Shown: positions 35,301 to 45,404 of the stretch, piece after piece
How positions within the stretch are numbered: position 1 is the first letter of the stretch
Layout of the letters: every line of letters begins with the position of its first letter
Source: Raffaelea ambrosiae
Taxonomy: Eukaryota > Ascomycota > Sordariomycetes > Ophiostomatales > Ophiostomataceae
Reading direction: 5' to 3'
DNA: 64,000 nt
Assembly (NCBI GenBank): GCA_002778195.1
Contig: PCDI01000001.1
Coordinates: 4,117,869-4,181,868 of the forward strand
Notes under the pieces: generated by a model
Told to the model about the DNA's origin: nothing
The model's database searches: none
The model's input: only the letters and a program-made list of their open reading frames with translations
Program-made: the position numbers and the translations under genes

Positions 35301-36773
35301 TGTTCATAAGCTGGTTTTTTTGTCGGCCACGCCGGCCTGTTGCGCGAGGCCCGTTTCTCTCGCATCTACCTATCCCTTGACCCTTCATGCCACCAGTCCA
35401 CCGATAAGCTCTGGGAGAGGTGACAGAGCGTGCCATCCTACAGGCCGGCGTAGCGAATGAGGGCAGTTTGAGCTCGCTTGCTCTACCTCGCTTGCTCTCT
35501 TTTTGTCTGCAAGGAGAGAACGAAGGACATCGCTGGGGTGTAGTTACAAGTGGTTTTTATGGGCCTTCTCTTTTGTCACACACTTGTCCACAAGCGACGA
35601 TCCAACGATTCCCACCCCTTGCTTCTTTGGACAGGCATCATCGACGGCACATTTCCTTCAAACAGACAAAGTACTGTGCCGCAAGCCAAGATGGCACCCC
35701 GGCAAGTATTCCCTTCTTGTCATGACAGCCCCGACTGTACCGCCAGTAGGACGGGTTGGACAGGATCGACGAGGAGGATGTGCGCCGCGATGCACCAACA
35801 AGAAAAGAAACATAGAAATCAAGGGCAGAGGAGATGAGTATCGAGAGACCTGGGTAGGCAGAATCGGGGGCGAACAGCCCAGCAATACAAGGCGACCGGA
35901 CGAAGAAATGCACACTACAACTAGTTCACTGGTTAGTTGGATCCAGGAAACCATGAGAATGGCTTGCATGGTATTTGCAGCCGAGATCTCTTTTCGGCTG
36001 TCCTTTCCGGATATCCTCCTCCTCAGTCGTCCGCGCCTCCCACAGTCTAACTAAAACCCAGGCAAACTGATTGCCGCCTCATTGGCTGTCAAGTTCGGCT
36101 TGCAGGAGCTCTCGTTGGAGGGGAAGACCAAAATGACAAAAAAGATAACGTTCCAGAGCCAACAAATCCTTTCCACGCCCGCAACCCCTGCGTACCAGTA
36201 AGATCGAGATACATGTACATTGTCTCATTGGGTTGGCAAACTGGGCTCGCCGGCCGTGTCCAAGGTTGGCCAAGAGAGACAGCTCGCTTTGTCTACATAG
36301 TTGTTTGTCCAACAACGACTTCGTGGCCGTGTGTCCGAAACACACGTGTGTTTTTGCGTGTGTGAGATTTGTACGTGCTGTAAGATGCGGGTACTTTCTA
36401 CACATCAGGGCTGCTCACAATGTTTGCTGCGGACGATCGTCGGCCGAAAAAGGCATCAAAGCATGGTCCGCGAGGGAGAAAGGGAAAGGGGGGGGGTGTC
36501 GCCGATCTTACTTGGCCAAACGGTTAGGAGGGCAAATATATACCAGTGCAACAAGCATCCACATAGACACAGGCTTGCATTCATAAAACTCCTGTACAGT
36601 ACAGTGCATAGCAGATGTGTCCTTTTTTTGAGACCATGCTGGCAAGATAGTAGTATGACAACAGCATCCCCATGCGGCGACCTCCTATGTGCGTGGGCAT
36701 GTAGTGTTGCCAGTTCAAACATCCATAGCTCGTGCGCCATGACGTATGCAATCCCGCAAGGTCCATCCACTGG
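32363..36773. other. Gene-free stretch, 4.4 kb (adenylyl cyclase upstream region)
   Basis: Largest gap in the window, between the adenylyl cyclase ATG and the 3' end of the RTC4-like gene. The open frames in it, for example 32679-33482 on the minus strand, show no domain and look like chance in low-stop DNA. The part next to the ATG is probably promoter plus 5' leader. No RNA gene or transposon is recognisable by eye. Confidence 0.5.
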
Positions 36774-38945
36774 TCAATCGTAGTCGTCGTCCTCGTCGTC
36801 CTCGTCATCCTCGTCATCCTCGTCGTCCTCGTCATCCTCGTCATCCTCGTCGTCCTCGTCTTCCTCATCTTCCTCGTCTTCTTCCACAACGTCCACTTCC
36901 TCGTGCATCAGGTCTCCTATAGCCTCGCTCTCCTCCAGGATCTCCCGCGCCCGCGCCGCGTTCACGTCCATGTCTTCCATCACCAGCTGTGTTGCCAGCT
37001 CCGGCACCAGCACCCGCTCCACGTACCTAGAGTACCCGTGCGCCGAAATCACCGGGTCCGCCACCGCCCGTCGCCGCAGCTCCGAAGAAAACCGCCGCAC
37101 AATGGCGTCCGCCATGACCCGGAGACCACGCTGTCCGTAGTACCCTGGGGCCACCGGTCCAGAAGAAGATGACTCTGGCCCCCCCTGGTCTAGAGCATCC
37201 CGGAAGGGCGACGGCGCCTCCCCTTCTAGCACCTGCAGGAGGTGCCCGTAGTGCGCCTCCAGCCGCCTGCCCAGCCCAGCCCAGTCAATGTCGGGGTATC
37301 CCTTGGCCGCCCACGCCGAATGGCCCGCGTGCCGCTTGTGCGCCGCGCAGAAGCTCATCTTGTCGTCGAACTTCATCATATACAAGCGCACGCTGTGCCG
37401 GCTGTTGTCTCCTCCACCCCTGTTCGGCCCTCCGCTGGGAAGCAGCTCCCGCAGAACATCTTCCGTGAGAGGCGCGTTGCAGAGCGGACAGACGACGGCC
37501 TCCTCGTAAGCCATGGTGTCGTCACTGGCCTTACCATTGTCGTAATCCCCACCAAGACCGCCGCCACCACCGCCGCCGCCGTTGAGCAGTCGTTTTCGTG
37601 GATTGTGATTGTCTGCCGTGTCTCCATTTTCGTCTCGTCGAGAATCTGTATCCTCTTGTGAAGACAGTAGCCCATCATCTGCTCCTCTCCCGTCGCCGTT
37701 GCCCAGTGCCAGCATGTCGTCCTGGCTGGCTTCGTCGTCCGCCCCAAATCCTGCTGGCATTCTGAAGACCGCTGGTTGGGGCATGTCGTCGTCCTCAGCT
37801 TCCGCGCCGGTGGGCTTTTCCAGCTCCAATGCCCCGAACAGGCCCGATGTCGGGTGTTTTTTCCGCTGGTCCTGTCGCCATTTCTGCCTCCTGAGATTTT
37901 GACTCCGCGTCATACCCGACGATCGTGGCTCAGCCGATGACGTCCTTGATGCCTTTGTCCGGCTGTTCTGTGATGATGATGTGCGGGTCTTGTGGTCGGG
38001 AAACTTGAATGTTGCCTTGGGCAAGGGCGAGAGCTCGTCCTCCTCGTTGTCTGTTCCTGCCGACTTCCAGCGGCGGAACTTCTTTGCAGGTGTCACCGCC
38101 TCGGGCGACAGCTCAGGCGGTGCAAGAAACTTGGCCGTCTTCCTTCCCTCGGGCTCACTCATGCCGTCCTCGTCGTTGTCGTCATCGTCGTTCATGTACT
38201 TCGGTTTTCGAAAAGCAGCTGATCCTGAAGCATCGCGCCCGTTGGACATAGACGACGATGAGCGACCATACGTTGCCTTGGATTCCTGTGCGCGTCTCCT
38301 TCCGTATGTGGTAGCTGCAGTGCTGGATTGCGAGCCTCCTTGGCTCCTCTGGCTGCTGCTCGCCGACACGGCTACCTTCGTCTGGCTGCTGTATTTCCTC
38401 AAAGGCTGCGGTTGCGACCGTGGCTGTGTCTTGGGCCGCGGCCGCTTCGCTCCGCGTGAACTGCTGCTGCTGATCTCGTCTTCGTCCCCGTCGGCCGCCA
38501 GCCGCTTGGCTGTCGTCGGCGACGGCTTGTTCCGGGCACTGCCAAAGGTCGATGAGAAGGTCCCCCAAGATCTCGTTGGTTTTTTGGCCCGCGACGGCAG
38601 CTCGGACGACCGGCGAAACACCGTCTGGCCAATGTCGGCCCGGCGCGAACGGCTGTTATCGTCGTCGCCGGAAGATGAATCGTCAATGTCGTCGACGGCA
38701 TCATCATTCCGACTGCCCTCCCCCCCCTTCCCATTAGCAGGCTTCCCATGAGCAGGCGTCTTTTGAGAGTCGGCTTTTTGCTCCTCCTCGTCACTGCTGC
38801 TGCTCAATGGCATAGCGTCCACGGAGACCGGTTCGCGGGGCTTCTTCTTCTTCTTTTTCGAGTTTTTGGAGGCCAGTGATGCTGCCGAGGCGAATAGACT
38901 CGAAGCAGCGGCACTGTGAGGGTTGTTCCTGCGTGCGCCCGCCAT
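36774..38945 (-). CDS. rtc4: RTC4-domain protein (restriction of telomere capping 4-like)
   Basis: Single exon, 723 aa, starting at the ATG at 38945; the frame runs on to 38990 only through a non-ATG codon. Residues 1-480 are disordered, Ser-rich and basic, with many short nuclear-localisation-like clusters (KKKKKKPR, KRPRPK). The RTC4-like domain lies at about 510-690: VVCPLCNAPLTEDVLREL, MSFCAAHKRHAGHSAWAAKG, YPDIDWAGLGRRLEAHY, then DPVISAHGYSRYVERVLVPE and AREILEESEAIGDLM. In yeast, RTC4 was named from a screen around telomere capping; its molecular activity is not settled. The C-terminus is a long EDD run encoded by 9-bp repeats. Nuclear location is inferred from the basic clusters. Confidence 0.85.
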   Translation of the reverse strand: MAGARRNNPHSAAASSLFASAASLASKNSKKKKKKPREPVSVDAMPLSSSSDEEEQKADSQKTPAHGKPANGKGGEGSRNDDAVDDIDDSSSGDDDNSRSRRADIGQTVFRRSSELPSRAKKPTRSWGTFSSTFGSARNKPSPTTAKRLAADGDEDEISSSSSRGAKRPRPKTQPRSQPQPLRKYSSQTKVAVSASSSQRSQGGSQSSTAATTYGRRRAQESKATYGRSSSSMSNGRDASGSAAFRKPKYMNDDDDNDEDGMSEPEGRKTAKFLAPPELSPEAVTPAKKFRRWKSAGTDNEEDELSPLPKATFKFPDHKTRTSSSQNSRTKASRTSSAEPRSSGMTRSQNLRRQKWRQDQRKKHPTSGLFGALELEKPTGAEAEDDDMPQPAVFRMPAGFGADDEASQDDMLALGNGDGRGADDGLLSSQEDTDSRRDENGDTADNHNPRKRLLNGGGGGGGGLGGDYDNGKASDDTMAYEEAVVCPLCNAPLTEDVLRELLPSGGPNRGGGDNSRHSVRLYMMKFDDKMSFCAAHKRHAGHSAWAAKGYPDIDWAGLGRRLEAHYGHLLQVLEGEAPSPFRDALDQGGPESSSSGPVAPGYYGQRGLRVMADAIVRRFSSELRRRAVADPVISAHGYSRYVERVLVPELATQLVMEDMDVNAARAREILEESEAIGDLMHEEVDVVEEDEEDEEDEDDEDDEDDEDDEDDEDDEDDEDDDYD
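36780..36885 (-). repeat. Asp/Glu-coding tandem repeat at the 3' end of the RTC4-like gene
   Basis: Repeats of a 9-bp GTC-CTC-ATC type unit on the plus strand encode (EDD)n on the minus strand. The array reaches almost to the stop codon, so slippage would change only the acidic tail. Confidence 0.85.
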
Positions 38946-39674
38946 GGTGACGCAAGGATGTTGCCTGATCAGGCCTGTTCCTCGTGGCACTTATATGTAT
39001 ATGTATGTATGTATATATAAAAGCTGTGCGTCGCGAGAAACGTAAAGTGAGAAGGTCCCTTCTCGCTTCAAGGGTGTGTCCCTTAACCTGGAGGACAGTC
39101 GCTGAGCCTAGCGCTTTCCGGCCACGAGTGGCGCGTCATGAGAGGAGGGGGGAAAAAAGGCCCTCCGATTGTCTCAAGCGAACCGAACTGTCCGCATGGC
39201 GATGCAGATGGGGCACAAGAGCAGGGCCCGTGGAGGCGCAGGCGACGTTTTGCTTCGGCTGCGCAAAACGCGTTTTTGCATGTATTTGGCGGAGCGATCT
39301 GGGGAAGCGCGATCTTGGTGGGACACGGCCAAACGCCGACGTGTAAAGTGGTCTCACTATAGGCAGGCCACCAATAAGTGGGATCGCTCCTCCCTTGAAA
39401 CCAGTTCGCAAAGTCAAACCTCAGATTGAATTTATCACGTCGACATTATTCTCAATCAGAACATTTCAATGCGAAAGGAAAATGCGATGGTACAATTCTA
39501 GGCTATGATTGAATTTTTTTCGCGCTATGAACAGCCAAAATGAAGGGGTATTCTCGTTATTCTTGAATGTGTCAATGACGTAGAAATGTAATGAGATCAG
39601 ATCTTTTGTCTCGTCTTCTCAGTCCTCCAAGTCCTCTCAGTCCTTCCCGTCTTCAATTTTGCAGTCTCAGGTCC
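38946..39674. other. Intergenic 729 bp
   Basis: Promoter side of the RTC4-like gene and 3' flank of the dynamitin gene. A TATATGTATGTATATATAA stretch at about 38993-39020 is a plausible AT-rich core-promoter element for the RTC4-like gene. Nothing else recognised. Confidence 0.45.
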
Positions 39675-41203
39675 TCACACGCTGCCCAGACGCACCTCCA
39701 GCTCCTTCACCCACCCTTCCATGACCTGCATGTTCTTGTCCATCGTGCTCTCCCCGGCCCGCATCGACGCTTCAATCTTGTCCAGCCCTTCCCGCCACTG
39801 CTTCACTTCGGCGGCCGTCTCCGCCTGCCGCTGCTCCAGACTGTCCAGCAGCTCGCTCGCCGTCGCCGCGTCGGCGTGGATCGCCTGCAGCGACCGCAGC
39901 CGGTCCAGGAGGGGGGGCAGCAGCGGCGTCAGGCTTTCGATGGTCGGGAGCGTGCCGTACAGCGCGTTGATCTTGGCCGACTGGTCGGGGTCGGAGGGGA
40001 TATCGCCCGCTTTGGCACCGCCTCCTGTGCTCACACCTGCCTGCACCAGCTCCTCGTGGGCCGCCTTGGCCGCTTTGCGCGCCTTGGTAAGCTGGTCGGC
40101 TTCCTGCGTGAGCGTGCGCACGCGGCGGGTGATGCCGTCGAGCGACGGTGTCGACGCGTCGGCCAGGGTGGCGATCTGGCGCTGGAGGGCATCGAGCGTG
40201 GGGAGAATGGCCCGGGGGAGGGCACTGCCACTACCGCCGCCACCGATCCCGTCGATCCCGTCGGTTCCCGGCAGCACAGACGAGCCGATGCCAATGGAGC
40301 GCTCGAGTAGGGCCAGACGGCGGTCAAAATCAGCCACCTGCGCGAGGGGCGGAGCAGATGCCGTTGCTGTAGGCGATGTAAGTGCTGCCGTTCCTGGAAG
40401 CTGTCCAGCTGGTGAGCCGGGCCCAGCAGCAGCAGCGGCGGCGGTGGAAGTAGATGGTAGGGACCGTAGACGGCGGGTGGTGTCAGCGTCGGCCAGTTTG
40501 GATATGTCATTGAGTGCCTGGCTGAGGGAGTCCAGGTCGGCTCCGGATGCTGGTGGCGCCTGAGCTGTGGAGGCAGCTTCGGCCTCGGCCCGCTGTCGTC
40601 CATACGCCTCTTTGGCCTCTTCGACTTCCCGTTTTAACCGGGCAATCTTTCTTTCCAGGCTGCTTTGCTCGTCATCTTCGTCGTCGTCTTCGTCGCTCAG
40701 GTCGCCGAGCTCCAGACCGCCATTCTTGAGGCGGCGCCGGCTGGTGGATGTGCGGTAGGACTTGCGCTTGCCGTCGACGCGGTCGGAGAAGTCGACATCG
40801 TGTGCATCTACATCTTTGCCCATGAAACGTGTCCGAGCCTGGTCGACCTGGACATGGGACCGGGAGATGCCAGCCTCTGCGTTGTCTGCTTCCGATTCAT
40901 CGTCGGATAGGGAGCCCCTTGCTGTGGTCTGTCATGGGAAAGGCGTTGGTTTAGCTCAAGATTCGTTCCAGAAGCGCAAGTTGCGTGAAATAATTTCTTA
41001 ACATTTGCTCCTCCAGATCCCCCAATATACATACCAACACGGTCGAGTTGTCGTCTGTCAAGTCTGGGGTTTCGTAGATATCAGGGGCTGTGTCCTGAAC
41101 CAACAACCGTTAGCAGCTTGTCTCGTGCGTCTTGTCCAAGTACAAGGAAAATCAAATAGCATACCAAGTCTGGAAGAGCCGAGTATTTTCTGTTCAGCGC
41201 CAT
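39675..41203 (-). CDS. DCTN2: Dynamitin (dynactin p50 subunit)
   Basis: Subunit of the dynactin shoulder that couples cytoplasmic dynein to cargo and microtubules. Three exons: 41203-41165, 41094-41035 and 40928-39675; 450 aa. The start MALNRKYSALPDL followed by DTAPDIYETPDL and TDDNSTVL is the conserved N-terminal peptide of dynamitins; the two tiny first exons are needed to read it. Downstream, FMGKDVDAHDVDFSDRV, then alternating coiled-coil stretches (LERKIARLKREVEEAKEAYG, about residues 95-115; TRRVRTLTQEADQLTKARKA; EQRQAETAAEVKQWREGLDK) and Ala/Gly-rich linkers. Divergent from the eS28 gene across 595 bp. Confidence 0.93.
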
Positions 41204-41798
41204 GGTCGCTGGCTGTGTAAAACCAAAAATCAGTTCTGGTGGTGGTTGCTGCTCAGGCAAGCAAATACAGCAGCAGCTTTGATTGCGGCGTCGCGACAGA
41301 GCCGGTTGCCAGTAATTAGACGTGTTTCGGCGTTAGAGACGCGGCTTTGCTGTCCGGGTCCCATCCATACACAGTACGGTGTACACCGTACAGTGTAAGT
41401 ACAGGGTGAGAGCTGCTGCTCTTGCTCTAGCCACAATTCAGGCTCGAAGAAAAGTGGAGCACAGTCAACGTGGGGCTTCCTCCTGCGCCCTGTCATAATC
41501 AGCCAATCATATTGCATTTTCGCCAATGGCCCTCCGCCCACAAAGAATTTTTGCAAATTTGGTGGGTTGGTGTGTGCCAGGCGAAAAAAATATCCCCAGC
41601 CGAAAAGCAAAAAACAGCGTCAACTTTTTTCCCTTGCACATTACATCCACCAGTCCACGACGATTTTTTGCCCATCCTTCTTTATTTCCCGCCAACCTCA
41701 CCACTTCCTCTCAAACAGTAAGAGATTCCGATCGAAAATCTTTTCTGTTTTCTTCTCTTCTCTCGACAGTCCAGCTAACAATCCCACCAAAGATCATC
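41204..41798. promoter_or_regulatory. Divergent promoter between dynamitin and eS28 genes
   Basis: 595 bp. It holds a perfect 18-bp palindrome, GTACGGTGTACACCGTAC, at 41374-41391 and a pyrimidine-rich stretch before the eS28 ATG, as usual for fungal ribosomal protein genes. Confidence 0.55.
41374..41391. repeat. 18-bp perfect palindrome
   Basis: GTACGGTGTACACCGTAC reads the same on both strands and could bind a dimeric factor. The 11-mer half GTACGGTGTAC also occurs at 1494-1504 near the Atg22-like gene. Confidence 0.9.
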
Positions 41799-42068
41799 AT
41801 GGATTCCTCCAAGCAGCCCGTCAAGCTCGTCAAGGTCACCCGTGTCCTTGGCCGCACCGGTTCCCGCGGTGGTGTCACCCAGGTCCGCGTTGAGTTCATG
41901 GACGACCAGAGCCGCAGCATCATCCGGAACGTCAAGGGCCCAGGTAAGGAGACAGCGCACCAGCACCAAGGTCCGTGGTAGGGCCCTAAAGCTAACATCC
42001 ACCTAGTTCGCGAGGACGACATCCTCTGCCTGCTGGAGTCTGAGCGTGAGGCTCGCCGCCTGAGATAA
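41799..42068 (+). CDS. rps28: Ribosomal protein eS28 (40S)
   Basis: Small-subunit ribosomal protein near the mRNA exit region. Two exons, 41799-41943 and 42007-42068, with a 63-bp intron (GTAAGG...CCTAG); 68 aa, the standard length. The protein starts MDSSKQPVKLVKVTRVLGRT, continues GSRGGVTQVRVEFMDDQSRS and ends DDILCLLESEREARRLR, nearly identical to eukaryotic eS28. The intron splits V49, in KGP-VRE. The leader is CT-rich with AACAATCCCACC before the ATG region. Very high conservation leaves no realistic alternative. Confidence 0.98.
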
Positions 42069-42983
42069 GCGTTGTATTTGATTAGTGTCGGGGACGGAAG
42101 CGGAAAACAAAAACAACAAATAAACCAAAAAAATCTCGAACCAAATTTTACAACACAACAACATATCCGAAAAGAAAACGAAATGGAGGGGATCTGGGAA
42201 TCTCTCGCATTCAGGCGTATCGGTGTGGAGGATCGATCGGGGCACGTGTGCGCGACCACCTAGCCAGCAGTGAAACGATAGACGGACAATCGCTCTCGAG
42301 TTTCTTTTTCTTTTTTTGTCCGGAGCAAAGTCTGGGTTCGCAAGAGAAAGTTGGCACGCATATGGGACACTGGGAAAAAGACAGAGAACAGAAGGCCGAC
42401 AGACCGCCGCAAGGCCGGCTGGAGGCTTCTCCTTCTCCGTTTGTGATTTTTTTTGAGTTACAACTTTTATCGGATAAAAATGAACAAAAAAGAAATATTT
42501 ACCCAAACCTCTCGGGGTGCTGTCGTTTCGTCTTTGCATGGATGCCGAGGGGACAATTGTGACGAGGCTAACGAAGCAGCAAAATCGAAAGTCACGTGGC
42601 CTTATCTGGCTTGCGATAGATTGCGGTCCCACCATAAATTAAAGTCCACCATAAAAATTCCTTGCAGCTCGAATTTCTTTTTTTCTGCTTTCTCTTCCTT
42701 ACTTCCACAACCGCTTCAAAAGGTATGTACACAACCCCCTTTCCTTTCGCATTTTACTTTTCTGGTTGGATGATGTATAACTGTATGCACTATATACCTT
42801 CTTGATCTCAACATGATTGTTCTCATTACACCAAGATCTCTGACAACCCATTCCTAAATTACTATGTTTTTGCCGATCCTTTGTCCTTGCACGGCTGCTA
42901 ACATTCGGATGGAATCTTAGTCTTTGCCTGTGTATCTCTCGAGTGTGTCTCCGAGTGCCCGAGTTGCCCTTTACTGTGAAACA
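42069..42983. other. Intergenic 915 bp, possible 5' leader intron of the next gene
   Basis: 3' flank of eS28 and promoter of the molybdopterin synthase gene. A pair of splice-like sites, AG|GTATGT at 42721-42728 and TCTTAG ending at 42920, could mark a 198-bp leader intron ahead of the ATG at 42984; this is a guess. No gene seen. Confidence 0.35.
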
Positions 42984-43271
42984 ATGATGTCCTTGCCCAA
43001 GCCCCCCAAGGGCCACTTTACCCTACTCTACTTTGCGGCTGCCACGTCGTTCACACAAAAGGACTTCGAGACGCTGCCGGCGCCGACGTCCCTGGCAAAG
43101 CTCTTCGCCGCGCTGGAGGAGAAGTACATCGGCATCCGGGAGGCGGTCTTGGAGTCGTCCATGGTGACGGTCAACCTAGACTATGTGGATGTGCCTGCCG
43201 CTGGCGAGGATGGTGTGGTCATCCAGGAAGGTGACGAGGTGGCCATCATTCCGCCCGTGAGCTCTGGCTGA
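42984..43271 (+). CDS. cnxG: Molybdopterin synthase small subunit (MoaD/MOCS2A, CnxG type)
   Basis: Ubiquitin-like sulfur carrier for molybdenum cofactor synthesis; its C-terminal glycine carries the thiocarboxylate used by the large subunit to make the dithiolene. Single exon, 95 aa. Seen: FTLLYFAAATSFTQKDFETL (first strand and helix), LAKLFAALEEKYIGIREAVLESSMVTVNLDYVD in outline, and EGDEVAIIPPVSSG at the C-terminus, the typical EVA(I/L)IPP end of MoaD proteins. The end is Ser-Gly instead of the usual Gly-Gly. The ATG-ATG start at 42984 follows CTGTGAAACA; an upstream extension would need a TTG start. The 3' end faces the PSI-like gene 81 bp away. Confidence 0.88.
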   Translation: MMSLPKPPKGHFTLLYFAAATSFTQKDFETLPAPTSLAKLFAALEEKYIGIREAVLESSMVTVNLDYVDVPAAGEDGVVIQEGDEVAIIPPVSSG

Positions 43272-43352
43272 AGAAAGCAGTGTCCTGGGCGTGGTGCCTA
43301 TACATCTATATATCGTTGCCGTCGTTGCCGTCGTGTACACCCTCTTGCCATT

Positions 43353-44159
43353 CTAAGTGGCCAGCAATGGTGTTCTTTCGTCGACTGGCAGTGTCTCTGT
43401 CGGCGGTCGTGGCTCTGACGGCTGGACGTTCGGGCTCATGGCGGGCTCGGACACGGACCGGGCATCCTCGGCAATGGTCTGGCGGAACCACATCACAGGC
43501 CGCCACCGAAGGGCATCTTCTTGCTGGCCTTGGCTCTGCTGCGCTTGCTGGAGAAGCTCCTGCTGCCGCTGTTGCCTGGCCTTCCACCGCAGTCGTCCCC
43601 GGCGGACGCTCCGGATAAACAGCCATATCAGGAATGCCACGGCAAGAGTGCCGCTGCCGGCAACGAGGGCCGTCAGAGAGGTGATGGTGGAGACCTGGCA
43701 GCCGAGGGGTCGTGTGCGCAGCTCCCAGCGCTCGGCCCAGTAGGGACAGACCATGTCGTCAAAGGCCGGGGCGAGGGCGGGCACGGAGTAGTCGTTGGGG
43801 ACGCAGGTAGCCGTCTATAGTAAGATGTGTGTATTTTGTGGTTAGTATTTAGACAAGAAGAGAGTCGTAGCAGCGTTGAAGAAGTCGAGAATGGGTGTCC
43901 GAATTCCCAAGCACAATCGCTGGTGACTGCATGCACGTACAAAGGGACACCAGCTGCAGGCGGTCTGGTCGAGGCAGCCGCGGCAGTCCTGGCGGGACCA
44001 GCAGCGGCGGAAGTGGGCTTCGTCGTCTTCATGCTTGTGCTTCTTGTGTTTGTTCTCCTGCGCAGGCGAGGCATAGTGTCTGTTTTGCCGCCCTGCGTCT
44101 GACCAATTGGCACGGAGAGCCCCAGACCAGCTATCGTCGAGAGGACCGTATCGTGCCAT
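43353..44159 (-). CDS. PSI-like cysteine-rich single-pass membrane protein
   Basis: Two exons, 44159-43941 and 43814-43353, 226 aa. The first exon carries HFRRCWSRQDCRGCLDQTAC then SWCPF; after the junction come TATCVPND and CPYWAERWELRTRPLGC, so a cluster of about nine cysteines spans residues 53-112 in a PSI-domain-like spacing. One membrane helix follows at about 115-140 (ITSLTALVAGSGTLAVAFLIWLF), then a basic, Gln-rich cytosolic tail. The last residues DERTPLLAT contain an acidic dileucine sorting signal of the type used for endosome/vacuole delivery. No cleavable signal peptide is evident in the predicted N-terminus, so an upstream exon may be missing or the single helix acts as anchor. 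Function unknown. Confidence 0.75.
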
Positions 44160-45404
44160 GTCGCATTGCAATAATGGCTTATGGAGCTTTTCTTAGGCTT
44201 TTTTTTTCGGTCGTGTCCCTAGAAGACGTGCTGTTGGTGGAATGAGACAATTGGTTGCTCGTTTGTGTCTGAAGTGATCTGCCAAAACTTCTGCCGATAA
44301 CGAGTGGCGGCTGGCTGCGGTCGGCGTTTAATGGTGAGAGCACCTGACAGCAGTGCAGACACAGCCTACAAGCTTGCGTGTATATTGCCAGGCAGGTCTG
44401 CCAGGGATCGGAGTCTTGTCCCTTGCAACTTACGCGCCCGCTGTGTCCCGTTTCTTGTTGATTGCTATCTACGAAAGCTGTTCAACCAAAATGACTACAC
44501 GTAGGCATCATATCCAGCCACAGCATCGAGACTGGTAAGATCGCCACGAACAGCCTGGAGACAGTTTTGCAGTGAACTGCATAGTAGAACCGAGCCCGAT
44601 GTCGCTCTTTTAGCGCCTGTTCTTTAGGAGCTGACTGGGGCAAGGGGCCCTATGACGTTGTCTTTCCTTGTTCCAGATCAGCAAGAGCCCCCCAAAACTC
44701 GCTGCGCCTTCCCCCTAGGGTGCTGCCAGAGGCGGGGGACCCGCTGTTTCCCACCTGCATTTCGTGCGCCGAAAACGTGCCTGCTGGGTGCGCCAAGAGT
44801 AGTTCTCGGGGAGCTGTTGGGGGGGCAGAAGCACAGAGCACAGGCCCAGCAACAGGCCCAGGCCAGGCCCATTGGAAACAGGGGAGTTTGAAAGTTCTCC
44901 GAAACGGACCTTCCAGACTCCGGGTGTGTGTGTAATTTGTTCTTGCGCCTTCCGCCTGTGATTGTCAGAGTTCCTCCGTCAGCTTTCTTCCATTCTCTGT
45001 GTTGTTGTTTAATAACCTCTTTTTGTTCTTCTTTTCTTTTTCTTCTTCTCTTGGCTGCATTTGTCAATCTCGCAATCTACCCCCTTGCAGCGGCGCGTTT
45101 TCCTCTTCTTCATAGAAAATCTGTGAGTTTCTGTCTCCATTTTCAAGCAATCTGTTGTCTATCATATCTGCTTCGTCGCCGTTTCAGCTGCTGACACCCC
45201 TTCCTGCACAATAGGCAGAAACACACAGATTCTCACTTCAGCCACGCGTCCGTCCATCTACGCTTCGTTCGGGCTACCACCTATTGTCTACTTCTTTGTC
45301 CCTTCGGTTTCCCATGGCTTCCGCGCGCGATTGAGCCTGAAATCACCGAACGAAACAAAATCCAAAAAAAAAAAAAACCAGTACTCTCCTCCTCCACTTC
45401 CTCC
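44160..45404. other. Gene-free stretch, 1.2 kb (divergent promoter)
   Basis: Upstream regions of the PSI-like gene (left) and the Tvp38 gene (right). The last 400 bp are pyrimidine-rich and end in a 15-A tract shortly before the Tvp38 ATG. A stretch near 44325-44400 looked loosely tRNA-like but does not fold. Nothing called. Confidence 0.5.

Noticed and set aside
38946..38990. Longer start for the RTC4-like gene at 38990
   Set aside because: It begins with GTG; the ATG at 38945 is the first proper start.
43262..43360. Possible intron (GTGAGC) near the end of the molybdopterin synthase gene that might add a Gly-Gly end
   Set aside because: The nearest acceptor gives a 24-bp intron and the next overlaps the convergent gene; the unspliced end already has family length.
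44325..44400. tRNA-like stretch with GGTGAGAGCACCTGAC
   Set aside because: No matching acceptor stem, T-loop GGTTCGANNC or plausible cloverleaf.
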